From: Treponema medium
GTDB lineage: Bacteria > Spirochaetota > Spirochaetia > Treponematales > Treponemataceae
Direction: 5' to 3'
Assembly (NCBI RefSeq): GCF_017161265.1
Contig: NZ_CP031393.1
Coordinates: forward strand, 1,922,001 to 1,986,000
Length of the DNA stretch: 64,000 nucleotides
Positions 17,503 to 26,872 of the stretch are shown in pieces (position 1 is the first letter of the stretch; each line of letters opens with the position of its first letter). The translations under genes were made by a program, and so were the position numbers. The notes under the pieces were generated by a model, which was given only the letters and a program-made list of their open reading frames with translations, did not search any database and was not told the origin of the DNA.

Positions 17503-19560
17503 ATGCGTATGAAGAGACTATTGCAAACAGCCGGTTTAACACTGTTTTTATTGTGCCTCGCTACGGCGCTGCCTGCGCAGACCAACAGCCTTCAACCCCG
17601 CCTGAGTTCCGCCGATAGAGATCATGGATTTGAAGAATTCCGCCGCGGCGTGCAGGCGTATTACCGCGGAACCTTTAACGAGGCTATCCTGCTATTTGAA
17701 AAAGCTCTCACGCATATTCCCGGCGATCCGCTCATCTTGGATTGGCTCGGACAAGCCTATTACCGCTCCGGTATAGAGGGGGCTGCACTTGAGCAATGGT
17801 CGGCAGCGTCTGCCTCAGGATACGGCGGGCAGCTTTTAAAAAACAAAATAGAGGTTGTGAAAGAACGACGCAGTTCTCAGCCCGATTTTGCGGAATCGGT
17901 ACGCTATGTGGAAACCGCCGTATTTGAATCCAAACATGGATCGGAAGTCTTTTTTAAACAGCCGCTTTCAGTTGCGGCAATGGGGGACGGCAGTTTCTGG
18001 GTGGTTGCCTACGGTTCCAACGAATTGGTACACTTCGATATTAACGGCATCATACTTGACCGGACGAGCGGCCCCTTGCAGGGCTTTGACCGTCCTTTCG
18101 ATATTTTACCGCTCAAAAACGGAAATCTCCTTATCTCAGAATTTGCTGCCGATCGGCTTTCACTGCTTACCAAAGACGGAAAATTCATTAAGTCGTTCGG
18201 CACAAAGGGCAGGGGAGACGGACAGTGCATCGGCCCTCAGTTTTTAGCGCATGATTCTTATGGAAATATTTTTGTAACGGATTTCGGCAACGCCCGCGTC
18301 GTTGTGTTTTCTCCGGACGGAGAAGGTCTTTTTACCTTCGGGCAGCGTAGCGGCATATTCCCGGGCTTTACCGCTCCGGCGGGTATCGCAATCTTGGACG
18401 ATTTAGTCTACGTTGCGGATTCGGTAAAAGGCTCTATCTATATATTCGATACGGCGGGAAACTATATCAGAACGCTGCTGCCGGACGGAAGTGTCGTGCA
18501 GGCGGAGTCGATGCGGGTATGGAAAAACAACTTGCTGGTGTCCTGCGCCAATAAGGTGTACTTGGTCGATATCGGATTAGCGAGCTTATATACCGTTGCG
18601 AGTTTAGGGAATGCGCCCGCCCGTGTAACCGCGGCAATTCCCGATGCCAACGGCAGTCTTTTGTTAGCCGATTATAAAAACGGAAATATTCAGGTTTTTT
18701 CCCATATCAACGAACTGGCGGGCGGTTTGTTTGTCCGTTTCGACCGCGTCTATGCCGATAAGTTCCCGACGGTTACCGTCGATGTCCGCGTAGAAAACCG
18801 GATGGGGCAGCCGGTGGTCGGTTTAACGGAAAATAATTTTTTCCTGACCGAATCGAACCGGCAGGTTAATGACTTTACTTTAAAGGGCGCCGCCTACCTC
18901 AATACCGGCTGCGATATTGCCGTTGTAATCGAGCGCTCTCCACAGTCGGAAAAAGAATTGGAGCTGGTTAAGACGGTGGTAAAAGAATTTGCCGAGGCGA
19001 TGCAGGGAAAAGGGAAAATTTCCGTTGTGTCGGCCTCTCAACTGCCGGTGCTGGAGGGAAAATTTTCTCCGGAAGCGCTTTTATCGCAGCCGCTTAAATT
19101 AAAGGCGGCGTGGTCGCCCGTATGGAACTGTGATCTTGCGCTGCGGTTGGCAAGCGGAGAGCTTATTAATGCGGCTCCCAAGCGGGCTATCGTGTTCTTA
19201 TCGTTTGAAGATATCGGTTCCGACAGCTTTAAGCAGTACAGCTTAAACGATCTTGCCGCATATATGACCAACAACGGTATCCGTTTTTATACGGTTAATC
19301 TAAAGCCGCGGACATTGCCTCCTGAGCTTTCGTATCTTTGCACGAAGACAGGCGGAATGAGTACGTATATCTATGCCGAACAGGGGCTTTCTCCGATTAT
19401 TGAAGATTTAATCGCCAAACCTATAGGCTCGTATCAGCTAAGCTATACCTCTACATTGCCAACCGACTTCGGCCGTGCCTATTTACCGGTAGAGCTTGAG
19501 GTACGGCTTCTAACCCGTTCGGGAAGGGATGAAACCGGCTATTTTGCCCCGCTGGAATAG
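17503..19560 (+). CDS. Secreted TPR / NHL beta-propeller / VWA-like protein
   Basis: 685 residues from ATG 17503, chosen over an in-frame TTG at 17482 because AAAGGA lies 8 bases upstream. A signal peptide ends near LPAQT. Then come TPR units (about residues 40-110), an NHL-type propeller (about 135-400, repeats such as SYGNIFVTDFGNARVVVFSPDGE and GIAILDDLVYVADSV) and a C-terminal VWA-like region (DIAVVIERSPQSEKELELVKTVV, then AIVFLSFEDIG). It probably acts in the periplasm as a binding or assembly platform; no enzyme motif is visible. Confidence 0.8.
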   Translation: MRMKRLLQTAGLTLFLLCLATALPAQTNSLQPRLSSADRDHGFEEFRRGVQAYYRGTFNEAILLFEKALTHIPGDPLILDWLGQAYYRSGIEGAALEQWSAASASGYGGQLLKNKIEVVKERRSSQPDFAESVRYVETAVFESKHGSEVFFKQPLSVAAMGDGSFWVVAYGSNELVHFDINGIILDRTSGPLQGFDRPFDILPLKNGNLLISEFAADRLSLLTKDGKFIKSFGTKGRGDGQCIGPQFLAHDSYGNIFVTDFGNARVVVFSPDGEGLFTFGQRSGIFPGFTAPAGIAILDDLVYVADSVKGSIYIFDTAGNYIRTLLPDGSVVQAESMRVWKNNLLVSCANKVYLVDIGLASLYTVASLGNAPARVTAAIPDANGSLLLADYKNGNIQVFSHINELAGGLFVRFDRVYADKFPTVTVDVRVENRMGQPVVGLTENNFFLTESNRQVNDFTLKGAAYLNTGCDIAVVIERSPQSEKELELVKTVVKEFAEAMQGKGKISVVSASQLPVLEGKFSPEALLSQPLKLKAAWSPVWNCDLALRLASGELINAAPKRAIVFLSFEDIGSDSFKQYSLNDLAAYMTNNGIRFYTVNLKPRTLPPELSYLCTKTGGMSTYIYAEQGLSPIIEDLIAKPIGSYQLSYTSTLPTDFGRAYLPVELEVRLLTRSGRDETGYFAPLE

Positions 19561-19632
19561 AACCGTCCGTGAATAGTCGGCGTATTTTGTGCTTTTGCAG
19601 AACAATACGCCGATATGACGGAACAAACTGTA

Positions 19633-19667
19633 GGGAACCTCTAAAAATCTCATTTTTTAGAGATGCT
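19633..19667. repeat. Short CTCTAAAAA-type hairpin
   Basis: CTCTAAAAA and TTTTTAGAG pair around a short loop after the stop of the preceding gene, inside GGGAACCTCTAAAAA..TTTTTTAGAGATGCTC. Related hairpins occur at about 22671, 22775, 36797 and, diverged, 34040, 43030 and 52675. Apart from this and the leader element at 19775, the 375-base gap 19561-19936 shows nothing else. Confidence 0.6.
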
Positions 19668-19774
19668 CAATAGTATCGAATCCTTTAAGCAAATCAATAT
19701 TCATTAAAAACAATGCCCAAGAAATAACTGAGAATATGTCAATTCATAATATTACAATTATGAATTAAGAATAA

Positions 19775-19924
19775 GGAGTGTAAAATAAAAGCCGTACAAA
19801 TGGCACAGCTTTTATTTACTCAAGTTTGCGGTGCGCAAACTTGTATATCATAAGCACGTTCTCACTTCGTTGCGAACGTGCGTAAAAAGTCAATCGAAAG
19901 TTGATACTTTCTTCTTGACTTTTT
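19775..19924 (+). repeat. Family L multi-hairpin leader element, copy L1 (upstream of lrp)
   Basis: About 150 bases with four hairpins: HP0 GTAAAATAAAAGC (19780-19792) with GCTTTTATTTAC (19808-19819); HP1 CAAGTTTGCG/CGCAAACTTG (19821-19843, perfect 10 bp); HP2 GCACGTTC/GAACGTGC (19854-19881); HP3 AAAAAGTCAA/TTGACTTTTT (19884-19924) enclosing GAAAGT/ACTTTC. It ends directly before the GGGAG Shine-Dalgarno of lrp. Close copies lie before oppA and the CoA-disulfide reductase gene. HP3 has an A-tract/T-tract stem like a terminator. Confidence 0.85.
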
Positions 19925-19936
19925 ATGGGAGCTGTT

Positions 19937-20419
19937 ATGCAGGAAATTATCGATTTACTGGAAAACGATGCGCGGCTGAGTCCGCAGGATATTGCCGCAA
20001 TGACGGGTAAGTCCGAGGAAGAGGTTCGCGCTGCCATTAAAAAATTAGAGGATGAGGGCATCATCTTAAAATATGCTGCGGTTATCAACCGTGAACGGCT
20101 TGCAAGCAGCGATACGGTATCTGCGATGATAGAAATTCAGGTTGCACCGGCGAGGGAACACGGATTTGACCGCATTGCGGAGCGGATATATCGGTACCCG
20201 CAGGTAAAGACGGTACAGCTGATGTCCGGCGGATATGATCTGCATGTGCTGGTCGAAGGAAAAGATTTAAAAGAGGTTGCCTTTTTCGTGTCGGAAAAAC
20301 TCGCCTCGCTGGAAGGAGTGATCAGTACACGTACTCATTTTGTGCTCAAGACCTATAAAGAAAACGGAACGTATTATATCGACCCGAAAAAAGATCCCCG
20401 TGAAGAGATTACCGCATAA
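19937..20419 (+). CDS. Lrp/AsnC family transcriptional regulator
   Basis: 160 residues from ATG 19937 (SD GGGAG at 19927-19931); an upstream in-frame ATG at 19925 falls in the leader element. N-terminal winged helix-turn-helix (LSPQDIAAMTGKSEEEVRAAIKKLEDEGII), C-terminal RAM/AsnC ligand domain (VKTVQLMSGGYDLHVLVEGKD). The family senses amino acids. It overlaps the aminotransferase gene by one base (TAATG), so the two are coupled and a role in amino-acid metabolism is likely. Preceded by leader element L1. Confidence 0.93.
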   Translation: MQEIIDLLENDARLSPQDIAAMTGKSEEEVRAAIKKLEDEGIILKYAAVINRERLASSDTVSAMIEIQVAPAREHGFDRIAERIYRYPQVKTVQLMSGGYDLHVLVEGKDLKEVAFFVSEKLASLEGVISTRTHFVLKTYKENGTYYIDPKKDPREEITA

Positions 20420-21582
20420 TGGACAGATCCGATAAATTTTCCAACCGGATTGTGAGCGTCGCTCCTTCCGGTATCCGCCGTTTTTTTGAGCTTGCCGCCG
20501 GACAAGATGATATTATCTCTCTGGGGGTAGGGGAGCCTGATTTTGCAACGCCGTGGGGTATGCGCGAGGAAGCGTGGTATCATCTCGAATGCGGGCATAC
20601 ATCCTATACTTCAAACTGGGGGCTTGAACCGCTCCGCAAGGCGATTGCCGGTTATTTGAACCGCTACGGCATGTCGTATTCTCCTAAAAACGAGGTACTG
20701 ATTACTTTCGGCGTTTCGGAAGCAATCGATATTGTGTTCCGTTCCATCCTGAATCCGGGAGATGAGGTAATTGTTGCGGAACCGTGCTATGTTTCGTATC
20801 AGCCCTTGGTGGCGCTCTGCGGGGCGAAACCGGTTGGGCTGGATACTTCGGCGGATAACTTTATCCCGACTGCGGCGGCTATCGAAGCGCTCATTACGCC
20901 GAAAACTAAGGCGCTGATTATCTGTAGCCCGAACAATCCCACCGGTACGATGATTCCTGCTGATGAGATGGAAAAGATCGCCGCCGTCGTTAAAAAGCAT
21001 AAGATTTGGGCGCTGTCCGACGAGGTGTATTGCGAACTTCGGTATGGAGCGCCGCATACATCTATCGGTTCCTTTCCCGGAATGAAGGATTACTGTATTA
21101 TCCTCAACGGGTTTTCAAAGTCCTTTGCGATGACCGGCTGGCGTATCGGGTTTATCGCCTGCCCGCAGGAGCTGATGGCTCAAATTCATAAAATTCATCA
21201 GTATGCGGCAATCTGCGCTCCGATTATGAGCCAATATGCGGCGCTGGAAGGATTGGAACGTGGCTGGGACGAGGTTGAGCGGATGCGGGTTTCCTACCGG
21301 CAGCGGCGTAACTTGATGATGAAGAGCTTTGATTCGATGAATCTTCCTTATATAACGCCCGACGGTGCATTTTACCTCTTTGTCGATATCCGCAGTACCG
21401 GTTTAAGTTCGGAAGATTTTGCGGTTAAGCTGATTACCGACTACAAAGTTGCTGTTGTGCCCGGCCACGTGTTCGGAAGCGGCGGCGAAGGCTTTGTCCG
21501 CTGCTGCTACGCTACCGACATAAGCAAGATACGGATTGCGCTTGAGCGTATCGGTAAATTGCTGAAAGGCGAGCCGCTGTAA
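20419..21582 (+). CDS. PLP-dependent class I/II aminotransferase
   Basis: 387 residues, AspC/PatA-like fold type I. Visible are LGVGEPDFATPW, the substrate/PLP region NNPTG (SPNNPTGTMIP), Asp-Tyr-type LSDEVYCELRY and the Schiff-base Lys in NGFSKSFAMTGWRIGF. Likely an amino acid:2-oxo acid transaminase; specificity is open. Middle gene of the lrp-aminotransferase-HAD operon, overlapping both neighbours by one base. Confidence 0.93.
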   Translation: MDRSDKFSNRIVSVAPSGIRRFFELAAGQDDIISLGVGEPDFATPWGMREEAWYHLECGHTSYTSNWGLEPLRKAIAGYLNRYGMSYSPKNEVLITFGVSEAIDIVFRSILNPGDEVIVAEPCYVSYQPLVALCGAKPVGLDTSADNFIPTAAAIEALITPKTKALIICSPNNPTGTMIPADEMEKIAAVVKKHKIWALSDEVYCELRYGAPHTSIGSFPGMKDYCIILNGFSKSFAMTGWRIGFIACPQELMAQIHKIHQYAAICAPIMSQYAALEGLERGWDEVERMRVSYRQRRNLMMKSFDSMNLPYITPDGAFYLFVDIRSTGLSSEDFAVKLITDYKVAVVPGHVFGSGGEGFVRCCYATDISKIRIALERIGKLLKGEPL

Positions 21583-22403
21583 TGGAAAAGCTAAAAAACA
21601 TAGAAATTATCGCGATGGACTTGGACGACACCCTTTTGCGGGATGATCTGACCATCTCCGATTATACGGTATCGGTTTTACAGGCCTTGATGAAAAAGGG
21701 TGTACTGACATTGCTCGCTTCGGGGAGAAGTCCTCGTTCGGTACATTCGTATGCGCAGCGGATCGGTTCGGATAAAACGGAAAGCTATATCCTGTGCAAC
21801 AACGGGACGCAGATATTGACCTCCGATATGAAGCTGGAAATCATCAGCCGCCGTCTCGGCGCCGATCTTGCGATTGAGATTTACGATTATATAGAATCGC
21901 AAAATCTTTCCTGCCATCTCTATTTTGACGATACCATTTACATCGCTAAACGGACTGTTTTTTCGGATAGGGATGCGCATCTGACAAAAATGAAGACGGT
22001 GATACCGGAAGACTATCGGGAGATTTTGCGCACCAAGCCGGTGTATAAATTGCTCATTCCTGCGGAGCCTGATATTATCACTGCCGTCGAACCTGAGTTT
22101 AGAAAGCGGTTCGGTACGCGGGCTGTCCTGTTTACCAGTAAGCCGTATTTTTTGGAAATCATTCCGTTGGATACCGGTAAGGGGGAGTTTCTGCAAGAGC
22201 TGGCATGGCTGCTCGGTATCAAAAATGAGGCAGTGATGGCATTCGGCGATAGCATGAATGACGAAACGATGATCCGTCTTGCGGGATACGGCATCGCCAT
22301 GAAAAACGGCCTCGACGCTATCAAAGATATTGCGTACGCAGTAACGGACTACACCAATAACGAAGACGGTATCGCCCGCTTTTTAGAAAAGTACGTGCTA
22401 TAG
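21582..22403 (+). CDS. Cof-type HAD-IIB family phosphatase
   Basis: 273 residues. HAD motif I MDLDDTLLRDD (the nucleophile Asp and acid/base Asp are both present), motif II S in LASGRSPRS, a C2B cap, and motif IV GDSMNDETMI. Hydrolyses small phosphorylated metabolites (sugar phosphates, PLP or FMN in relatives). Last gene of its operon, followed by a terminator. Confidence 0.92.
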   Translation: MEKLKNIEIIAMDLDDTLLRDDLTISDYTVSVLQALMKKGVLTLLASGRSPRSVHSYAQRIGSDKTESYILCNNGTQILTSDMKLEIISRRLGADLAIEIYDYIESQNLSCHLYFDDTIYIAKRTVFSDRDAHLTKMKTVIPEDYREILRTKPVYKLLIPAEPDIITAVEPEFRKRFGTRAVLFTSKPYFLEIIPLDTGKGEFLQELAWLLGIKNEAVMAFGDSMNDETMIRLAGYGIAMKNGLDAIKDIAYAVTDYTNNEDGIARFLEKYVL

Positions 22404-22429
22404 AGTATAAGGATGCGGTACCTTCTTTC

Positions 22430-22466
22430 TGTGCGAAATTTTGGATAAAATTTCGCACATTTTTTC
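22430..22466 (+). terminator. Rho-independent terminator of the lrp operon
   Basis: TGTGCGAAATTTT (22430-22442) pairs perfectly with AAAATTTCGCACA (22447-22459), followed by T6. It forms the left border of repeat R1; the same arm reappears at 38930 and 50241. Confidence 0.85.
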
Positions 22467-22474
22467 TAGCAGAT

Positions 22475-22612
22475 GGGTAACCGCATCAGGAAAAATTGAT
22501 AAACATCGCAGAATAATTGAGGTCGAGAGACCATTTGAACCAACGGTTCAACTCTGGTTGAACGGCCTCAATTATTCTGCGGGGATAACAAAAGAGCCTG
22601 ATGCAGTTACCC
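22475..22612. repeat. Family R nested palindrome, copy R1
   Basis: Outer arms GGGTAACCGCATCAGG (22475-22490) and CCTGATGCAGTTACCC (22597-22612), one mismatch. Inner arms CGCAGAATAATTGAGG (22507-22522) and CCTCAATTATTCTGCG (22566-22581), perfect. The centre holds GAGACCATTTGAAC, a TTGAACC/GGTTCAA hairpin and CTCTGGTTGAAC. The same outer arms and centre but different inner arms occur at 39330 and 50299. No coding potential. Confidence 0.85.
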
Positions 22613-22670
22613 GGATTTTTTTATAGGTGTACGGTTGCAAAATTTGCGTATCCGTGATACCGTATTACAT

Positions 22671-22711
22671 AGGAGAACCTCTAAAAACCTCAGTTTTTTA
22701 GAGGTTCTCCT
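22671..22711. repeat. 17-bp perfect hairpin (CTCTAAAAA family)
   Basis: AGGAGAACCTCTAAAAA (22671-22687) pairs with TTTTTAGAGGTTCTCCT (22695-22711). Part of the 450-base gap before oppD, which otherwise holds R1 and the hairpin at 22775. Confidence 0.75.
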
Positions 22712-22774
22712 TAGATTTTTTGCGATGTTTTAATTTAAGTCATTACAATATAAAGACTGAAATTAAAACTCGTC

Positions 22775-22817
22775 GGGCATCTTCTAAAAACTATACCTGA
22801 GTTTTTAGAAGATGCCC
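22775..22817. repeat. 18-bp perfect hairpin upstream of oppD
   Basis: GGGCATCTTCTAAAAACT (22775-22792) pairs perfectly with AGTTTTTAGAAGATGCCC (22800-22817), loop ATACCTG, 40 bases before oppD. Belongs to the TCTAAAAA hairpin family with changed but complementary flanks. Could be a leader structure of the opp operon. Confidence 0.7.
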
Positions 22818-22856
22818 ATAGCTATTAAAAAAAGGTTATAAATACAGTAAACTACC

Positions 22857-23852
22857 ATGGAACAAAACAATTTATTGACCGTTAAAAATTTGCACACGGC
22901 TTTCCGTATCGACGGCAGCTACTATGATGCTGTTGACGGCGTGTCGTTTGACGTTCATCCCAATGAGATGCTTGCTATTGTAGGGGAATCCGGCTGTGGT
23001 AAAAGTACCGTTGCGATGTCCGTTATGGGGCTTCACGATATGCGGTTTACGCAAGTTTCGGGCGAAATTCTCCTGAACGGCAGGGATTTGCTGACACTTC
23101 CCGAAGACGAGATGAACAAAATCCGCGGAAAAGATATCGGATTTATCTTTCAGGATCCGCTTGCTTCGCTTAATCCGCTGCAGCGGGTAGGGAAGCAGAT
23201 TGAAGAAGCTCTGTTGTACCACACCAGCCTCAACGAAAAAGAGCGGCAAGAGCGGGTTTTACAGCTTTTAAACGATGTCGGTATCCAGAACCCCAAGCGT
23301 ACGGCGCAGCGGTTTCCGCATGAGCTTTCCGGCGGAATGCGGCAGCGGGTACTTATCGCAACGGCGCTGTCTTGTAATCCGTCGCTTATCATTGCCGATG
23401 AGCCGACAACAGCGCTCGACGTAACCATCCAAGCACAGATTCTTGATCTTATTAAAGACCTGCAGGAAGAGCACAAGGCGGGCATCATCCTTATCACTCA
23501 TGACCTCGGCGTTGTCGCGCAGGTTGCCGACCGCGTTGCGGTTATGTATGCGGGGCAGATTGTCGAACTTGCTACCGTGCAGGAACTGTTTACTCATCCC
23601 TTGCATCCGTATACCCGTTCTTTGCTTAAATCGATTCCGCAGGCGGATAAAGATGACGATATGCTGCACGTTATTAAAGGTATGGTTCCCTCGCTTAAAA
23701 AACTCAAGCATACGGGCTGCCGGTTTGCCGACCGTATTCCGTGGATTCCAGCTGAAGAACACGAAGAAACGCCGATTTTGCACGAAGTAAGTCCCGGTCA
23801 TTTTGTCCGCTGCTCCTGCTGGAAAAATTTCCGGTTCGAGGGTGAGGTTTAG
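22857..23852 (+). CDS. oppD: Oligopeptide ABC transporter ATP-binding protein OppD
   Basis: 331 residues. Walker A GESGCGKST (43-51), ABC signature LSGGMRQR, Walker B IIADEPTTALD, H-loop ITHDLG. The C-terminal oligopeptide/dipeptide domain is present but its usual Cys-rich motif is reduced (GCRFADRIP..CSCW). It powers peptide import with OppF, OppB and OppC. First gene of an oppDFBC-oppA locus; oppF follows after 11 bases. Confidence 0.93.
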   Translation: MEQNNLLTVKNLHTAFRIDGSYYDAVDGVSFDVHPNEMLAIVGESGCGKSTVAMSVMGLHDMRFTQVSGEILLNGRDLLTLPEDEMNKIRGKDIGFIFQDPLASLNPLQRVGKQIEEALLYHTSLNEKERQERVLQLLNDVGIQNPKRTAQRFPHELSGGMRQRVLIATALSCNPSLIIADEPTTALDVTIQAQILDLIKDLQEEHKAGIILITHDLGVVAQVADRVAVMYAGQIVELATVQELFTHPLHPYTRSLLKSIPQADKDDDMLHVIKGMVPSLKKLKHTGCRFADRIPWIPAEEHEETPILHEVSPGHFVRCSCWKNFRFEGEV

Positions 23853-23863
23853 AGGAGGCGGAT

Positions 23864-24793
23864 ATGGCGTTATTGGAAGTAAAAGATTTAAAAGTACATT
23901 TCCCTATCCGCGGCGGCTTTTTCAATACGATACAGGATTATGTTCGGGCGGTGGACGGCGTTTCTTTTCAGATTGAAGAAGGAAAAACCTACGGTCTTAT
24001 CGGGGAGTCCGGTTCGGGGAAAACCACTATCGGTAAAGCGATTGTCGGGTTGGAACAGCCCACCGGCGGCGAAATCCGCTTCAAAGATAGTCTTGTAAAT
24101 ACCAAGGCACAGCAGAAAAAGATTAAATATAACGAAAACGTTCAAATGGTGTTTCAGGACGTTATGTCGAGCCTTGACCCCAAAAAGCGTATCCGAGACA
24201 TCATTGCGGAGCCTATCAGAAACTTTGAACGGCTTTCAAAGCATGAAGAATTAAAGAAGGTGCTTTCACTGTTGCAGATTGTCGGGATTCCGCCCGATGG
24301 CTTATATAAGTACCCGTATGAATTTTCGGGCGGACAACGGCAGCGTATCGGTGTTGCGCGTTCGATAGCGGTTAATCCGCGGCTCATTGTGGCGGACGAA
24401 CCGGTTTCTGCGCTTGACCTTTCGGTACAGGCACAAATTCTCAACTTCCTTAAAGAAATTCAGCGTGAATTTATGCTGAGCTATCTGTTTATTTCGCACG
24501 ACTTAGGCGTCGTCAAGCACATGTGCGATTATATCTACATTATGTACCGCGGCCGGTTCGTAGAGGCGGGAACACGGGATGATATTTATCGCAACCCGAT
24601 GCATATCTATACCAAGCGGCTTATCGCAGCAATCCCTGAAATGAATGTCGAAATACGCGACGAATATAAAAAACGCCGTGCCGAAATTGAAGAAATATAT
24701 GAGCGTGAATCGGAACGTTACTTTAGTCCCGAAGGGCGAGTGTACGATTTAAAGAAAATCAGCGATACCCATTACGCTGCGTTGAAGGATTAG
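23864..24793 (+). CDS. oppF: Oligopeptide ABC transporter ATP-binding protein OppF
   Basis: 309 residues. Walker A GESGSGKTT (47-55), signature FSGGQRQRIG, Walker B IVADEPVSALD, H-loop ISHDLG. Second ATPase of the peptide importer. SD GAGG at 23851 overlaps the end of oppD. The tail (residues 265-309) is charged and lacks the zinc-like motif of some OppF. Confidence 0.93.
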   Translation: MALLEVKDLKVHFPIRGGFFNTIQDYVRAVDGVSFQIEEGKTYGLIGESGSGKTTIGKAIVGLEQPTGGEIRFKDSLVNTKAQQKKIKYNENVQMVFQDVMSSLDPKKRIRDIIAEPIRNFERLSKHEELKKVLSLLQIVGIPPDGLYKYPYEFSGGQRQRIGVARSIAVNPRLIVADEPVSALDLSVQAQILNFLKEIQREFMLSYLFISHDLGVVKHMCDYIYIMYRGRFVEAGTRDDIYRNPMHIYTKRLIAAIPEMNVEIRDEYKKRRAEIEEIYERESERYFSPEGRVYDLKKISDTHYAALKD

Positions 24794-24802
24794 GGGGAGA
24801 GT

Positions 24803-25771
24803 ATGTGGAAAACAATAGTACGCCGTATCCTTATTATGATACCGCAGCTGTTTATATTGAGTGTTTTGGTTTTTTTGATCGGAAAGATGATGCCCGGCGA
24901 TCCCTTTACCGGACTGGTCGGCAATCCTAACATTAAGGCAAGCCGCATCGAAGAGCTGCGGGAAAAAGCCGGTTTAAATGATCCGTGGCCGGTACAGTAT
25001 AAGAACTGGATGGGGCGCATTCTGCTGCACGGCGATTTCGGCGTGTCCTATACCTATAAAATTCCGGTAACGGATAAAATCAAATTACCTGCGCAGAATA
25101 CCCTGTGGCTTTCGCTTTTAACGGTGGTGTTAACGTATGCCATTGCCGTTCCGCTCGGTATCCGTGCAGGCCGCTATAACGGCTCGAAGTTTGATAAGGC
25201 GGTATTGGTCTATAATTTTATCACGTATGCAATCCCGACGTTTATTCTTGGGCTTTTGAGCCTTTTGCTGTTTGGTTATCGGCTGAGAATTTTCCCCACG
25301 TCGGGATTTGTCGGATTGGAGGCAATGGGGAATACCGGTCGTTATATTGCAAGCAGAATATATCACATGCTACTACCGGCCATTACGGCAGCAGTATTGC
25401 GCACGACGGGTATTGTGCAGTACCTGCGTAACGAGGTTATTGATGCAAAAAGCCAAGATTACGTTAAAACGGCACGGAGTAAGGGCGTACCGATCGACAA
25501 GGTGTATACGCACCATATTTTTCGGAACTCCCTATTACCGATAGCGGCTTTTTTCGGCTTTACAGTAACAGGTCTGCTCGCCGGTTCGATCTTTATCGAA
25601 ACGATTTTTATGTATCAGGGAATGGGCTTGCTGTTCATCGAAGCGATTATGTCGCGCGATTATGCCATTATCAATGCGCTCACCTTATTGTACGGCACGC
25701 TTGCCCTGTTCGGCAGCTTGATTTCGGACATTATTATGATAATCGTCGATCCGCGGATTAGAATTGAATAG
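24803..25771 (+). CDS. oppB: Oligopeptide ABC transporter permease OppB
   Basis: 322 residues, about six membrane helices starting with RILIMIPQLFILSVLVFLIG. The EAA coupling loop reads QDYVKTARSKGVPIDKVYTHHIFRNSLLP. Typical DppB/OppB length and N-terminal VPV-type region. Follows oppF by nine bases. Confidence 0.93.
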   Translation: MWKTIVRRILIMIPQLFILSVLVFLIGKMMPGDPFTGLVGNPNIKASRIEELREKAGLNDPWPVQYKNWMGRILLHGDFGVSYTYKIPVTDKIKLPAQNTLWLSLLTVVLTYAIAVPLGIRAGRYNGSKFDKAVLVYNFITYAIPTFILGLLSLLLFGYRLRIFPTSGFVGLEAMGNTGRYIASRIYHMLLPAITAAVLRTTGIVQYLRNEVIDAKSQDYVKTARSKGVPIDKVYTHHIFRNSLLPIAAFFGFTVTGLLAGSIFIETIFMYQGMGLLFIEAIMSRDYAIINALTLLYGTLALFGSLISDIIMIIVDPRIRIE

Positions 25772-25779
25772 GGGATATT

Positions 25780-26700
25780 ATGGAAAAAACGGCATTTGAT
25801 ATTGATAATATAGATGAAGCGACGTTAAAAGAAATGTCTTCCGTGCCGTCGTTTTGGAAGATTGTAAAGACGGAATTTAAACATGATAAAGCGGCAATCG
25901 TTGCGCTTGGCATATTGGTTATTATCTTTGCGGTAATTATCATCGGTGGTTTTGTGCTTGATACGGAAACCGTTATGAAGGTGAGTTTACGGGATAAGTT
26001 TTCGGTACCCGGCAAAAAATTCCTGCTCGGGGCAGATCTCGGCGGTCGGCCGATTTTGCCACAGCTGATTATCGGAGCGCGCAATTCCATCCTCATCGCA
26101 TTCAGCGTAACCATTATTACCGAAATCGTCGGCGTCTTTTTCGGCCTGATTACCGGTTTTTACGGCGGAAGGGTTGATAACATCATTATGCGTATTTGCG
26201 ATTTTATTCTTATTCTGCCGGTTGTTATGCTGATTATCGTCTTTGTAACTATCGTACCGTCCTATAATATTTGGACGTTTATTTTTATTATGTCCGCTTT
26301 TTATTGGACGGGAGTTACTCGGCTTGTGCGCAGTAAAGCCTTATCTGAAAACCATCGCGATTATGTGAATGCCTCGCGCATTATGGGTACCGGAGATTTT
26401 AAGATTATGTACGGCGGAATTTTGCCGAATATCGCTTCCATTATTATCGTTGACTTTACGCTCGGTATGGCAGGTAATATCGGTATCGAAACGGGAATGA
26501 GCTTTTTAGGCTTCGGTCTCCCGCCGACATCGCCGTCGCTCGGTACGCTGATCGGCTATGCGCGCGATCCGGGAACCATTTCCGGCAAGCTGTGGGTATG
26601 GCTGCCTGCATCTATTCTTATTATGGTATTAATGCTGTGTATCAACTACGTCGGACAAACGATAAAACGCGCCTCCGATGCAAAGCAGCGTTATAAATAA
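25780..26700 (+). CDS. oppC: Oligopeptide ABC transporter permease OppC
   Basis: 306 residues, OppC/DppC type: an N-terminal cytoplasmic stretch and helix (AAIVALGILVIIFAVIIIGG), then the permease domain with HDYVNASRIMG-type EAA loop (HRDYVNASRIMGTGDFKIMY). The hallmark GTDxxGRD reads GADLGGRP here. Followed not directly by oppA but by the structured leader element L2. Confidence 0.92.
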   Translation: MEKTAFDIDNIDEATLKEMSSVPSFWKIVKTEFKHDKAAIVALGILVIIFAVIIIGGFVLDTETVMKVSLRDKFSVPGKKFLLGADLGGRPILPQLIIGARNSILIAFSVTIITEIVGVFFGLITGFYGGRVDNIIMRICDFILILPVVMLIIVFVTIVPSYNIWTFIFIMSAFYWTGVTRLVRSKALSENHRDYVNASRIMGTGDFKIMYGGILPNIASIIIVDFTLGMAGNIGIETGMSFLGFGLPPTSPSLGTLIGYARDPGTISGKLWVWLPASILIMVLMLCINYVGQTIKRASDAKQRYK

Positions 26701-26704
26701 ATGA

Positions 26705-26855
26705 GGAGTGTAAAATACAAGCCGCACAAATAGCACGGCTTGTATTTACCTAAGTTTGCTAAAGCGCAAACTTGTATATCATTTGCACGTTCTCACTTCG
26801 TTGCGAACGTGCGTAAAAAGTCAATCGAAAGTTGATACTTTCTTCTTGACTTTTT
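26705..26855 (+). repeat. Family L leader element, copy L2 (between oppC and oppA)
   Basis: Same four-hairpin array as L1. HP0 here is ATACAAGCC..GGCTTGTAT where L1 has ATAAAAGC..GCTTTTAT: a compensatory base-pair change. HP2 and HP3 are identical to L1. It ends just before the GAGGAGG Shine-Dalgarno of oppA. Confidence 0.85.
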
Positions 26856-26872
26856 AAATGAGGAGGAAAATA

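Noticed and set aside
22441-22626. 61-codon ORF inside repeat R1
   Set aside because: It spans both palindrome arms; the sequence is explained by the nested inverted repeat.
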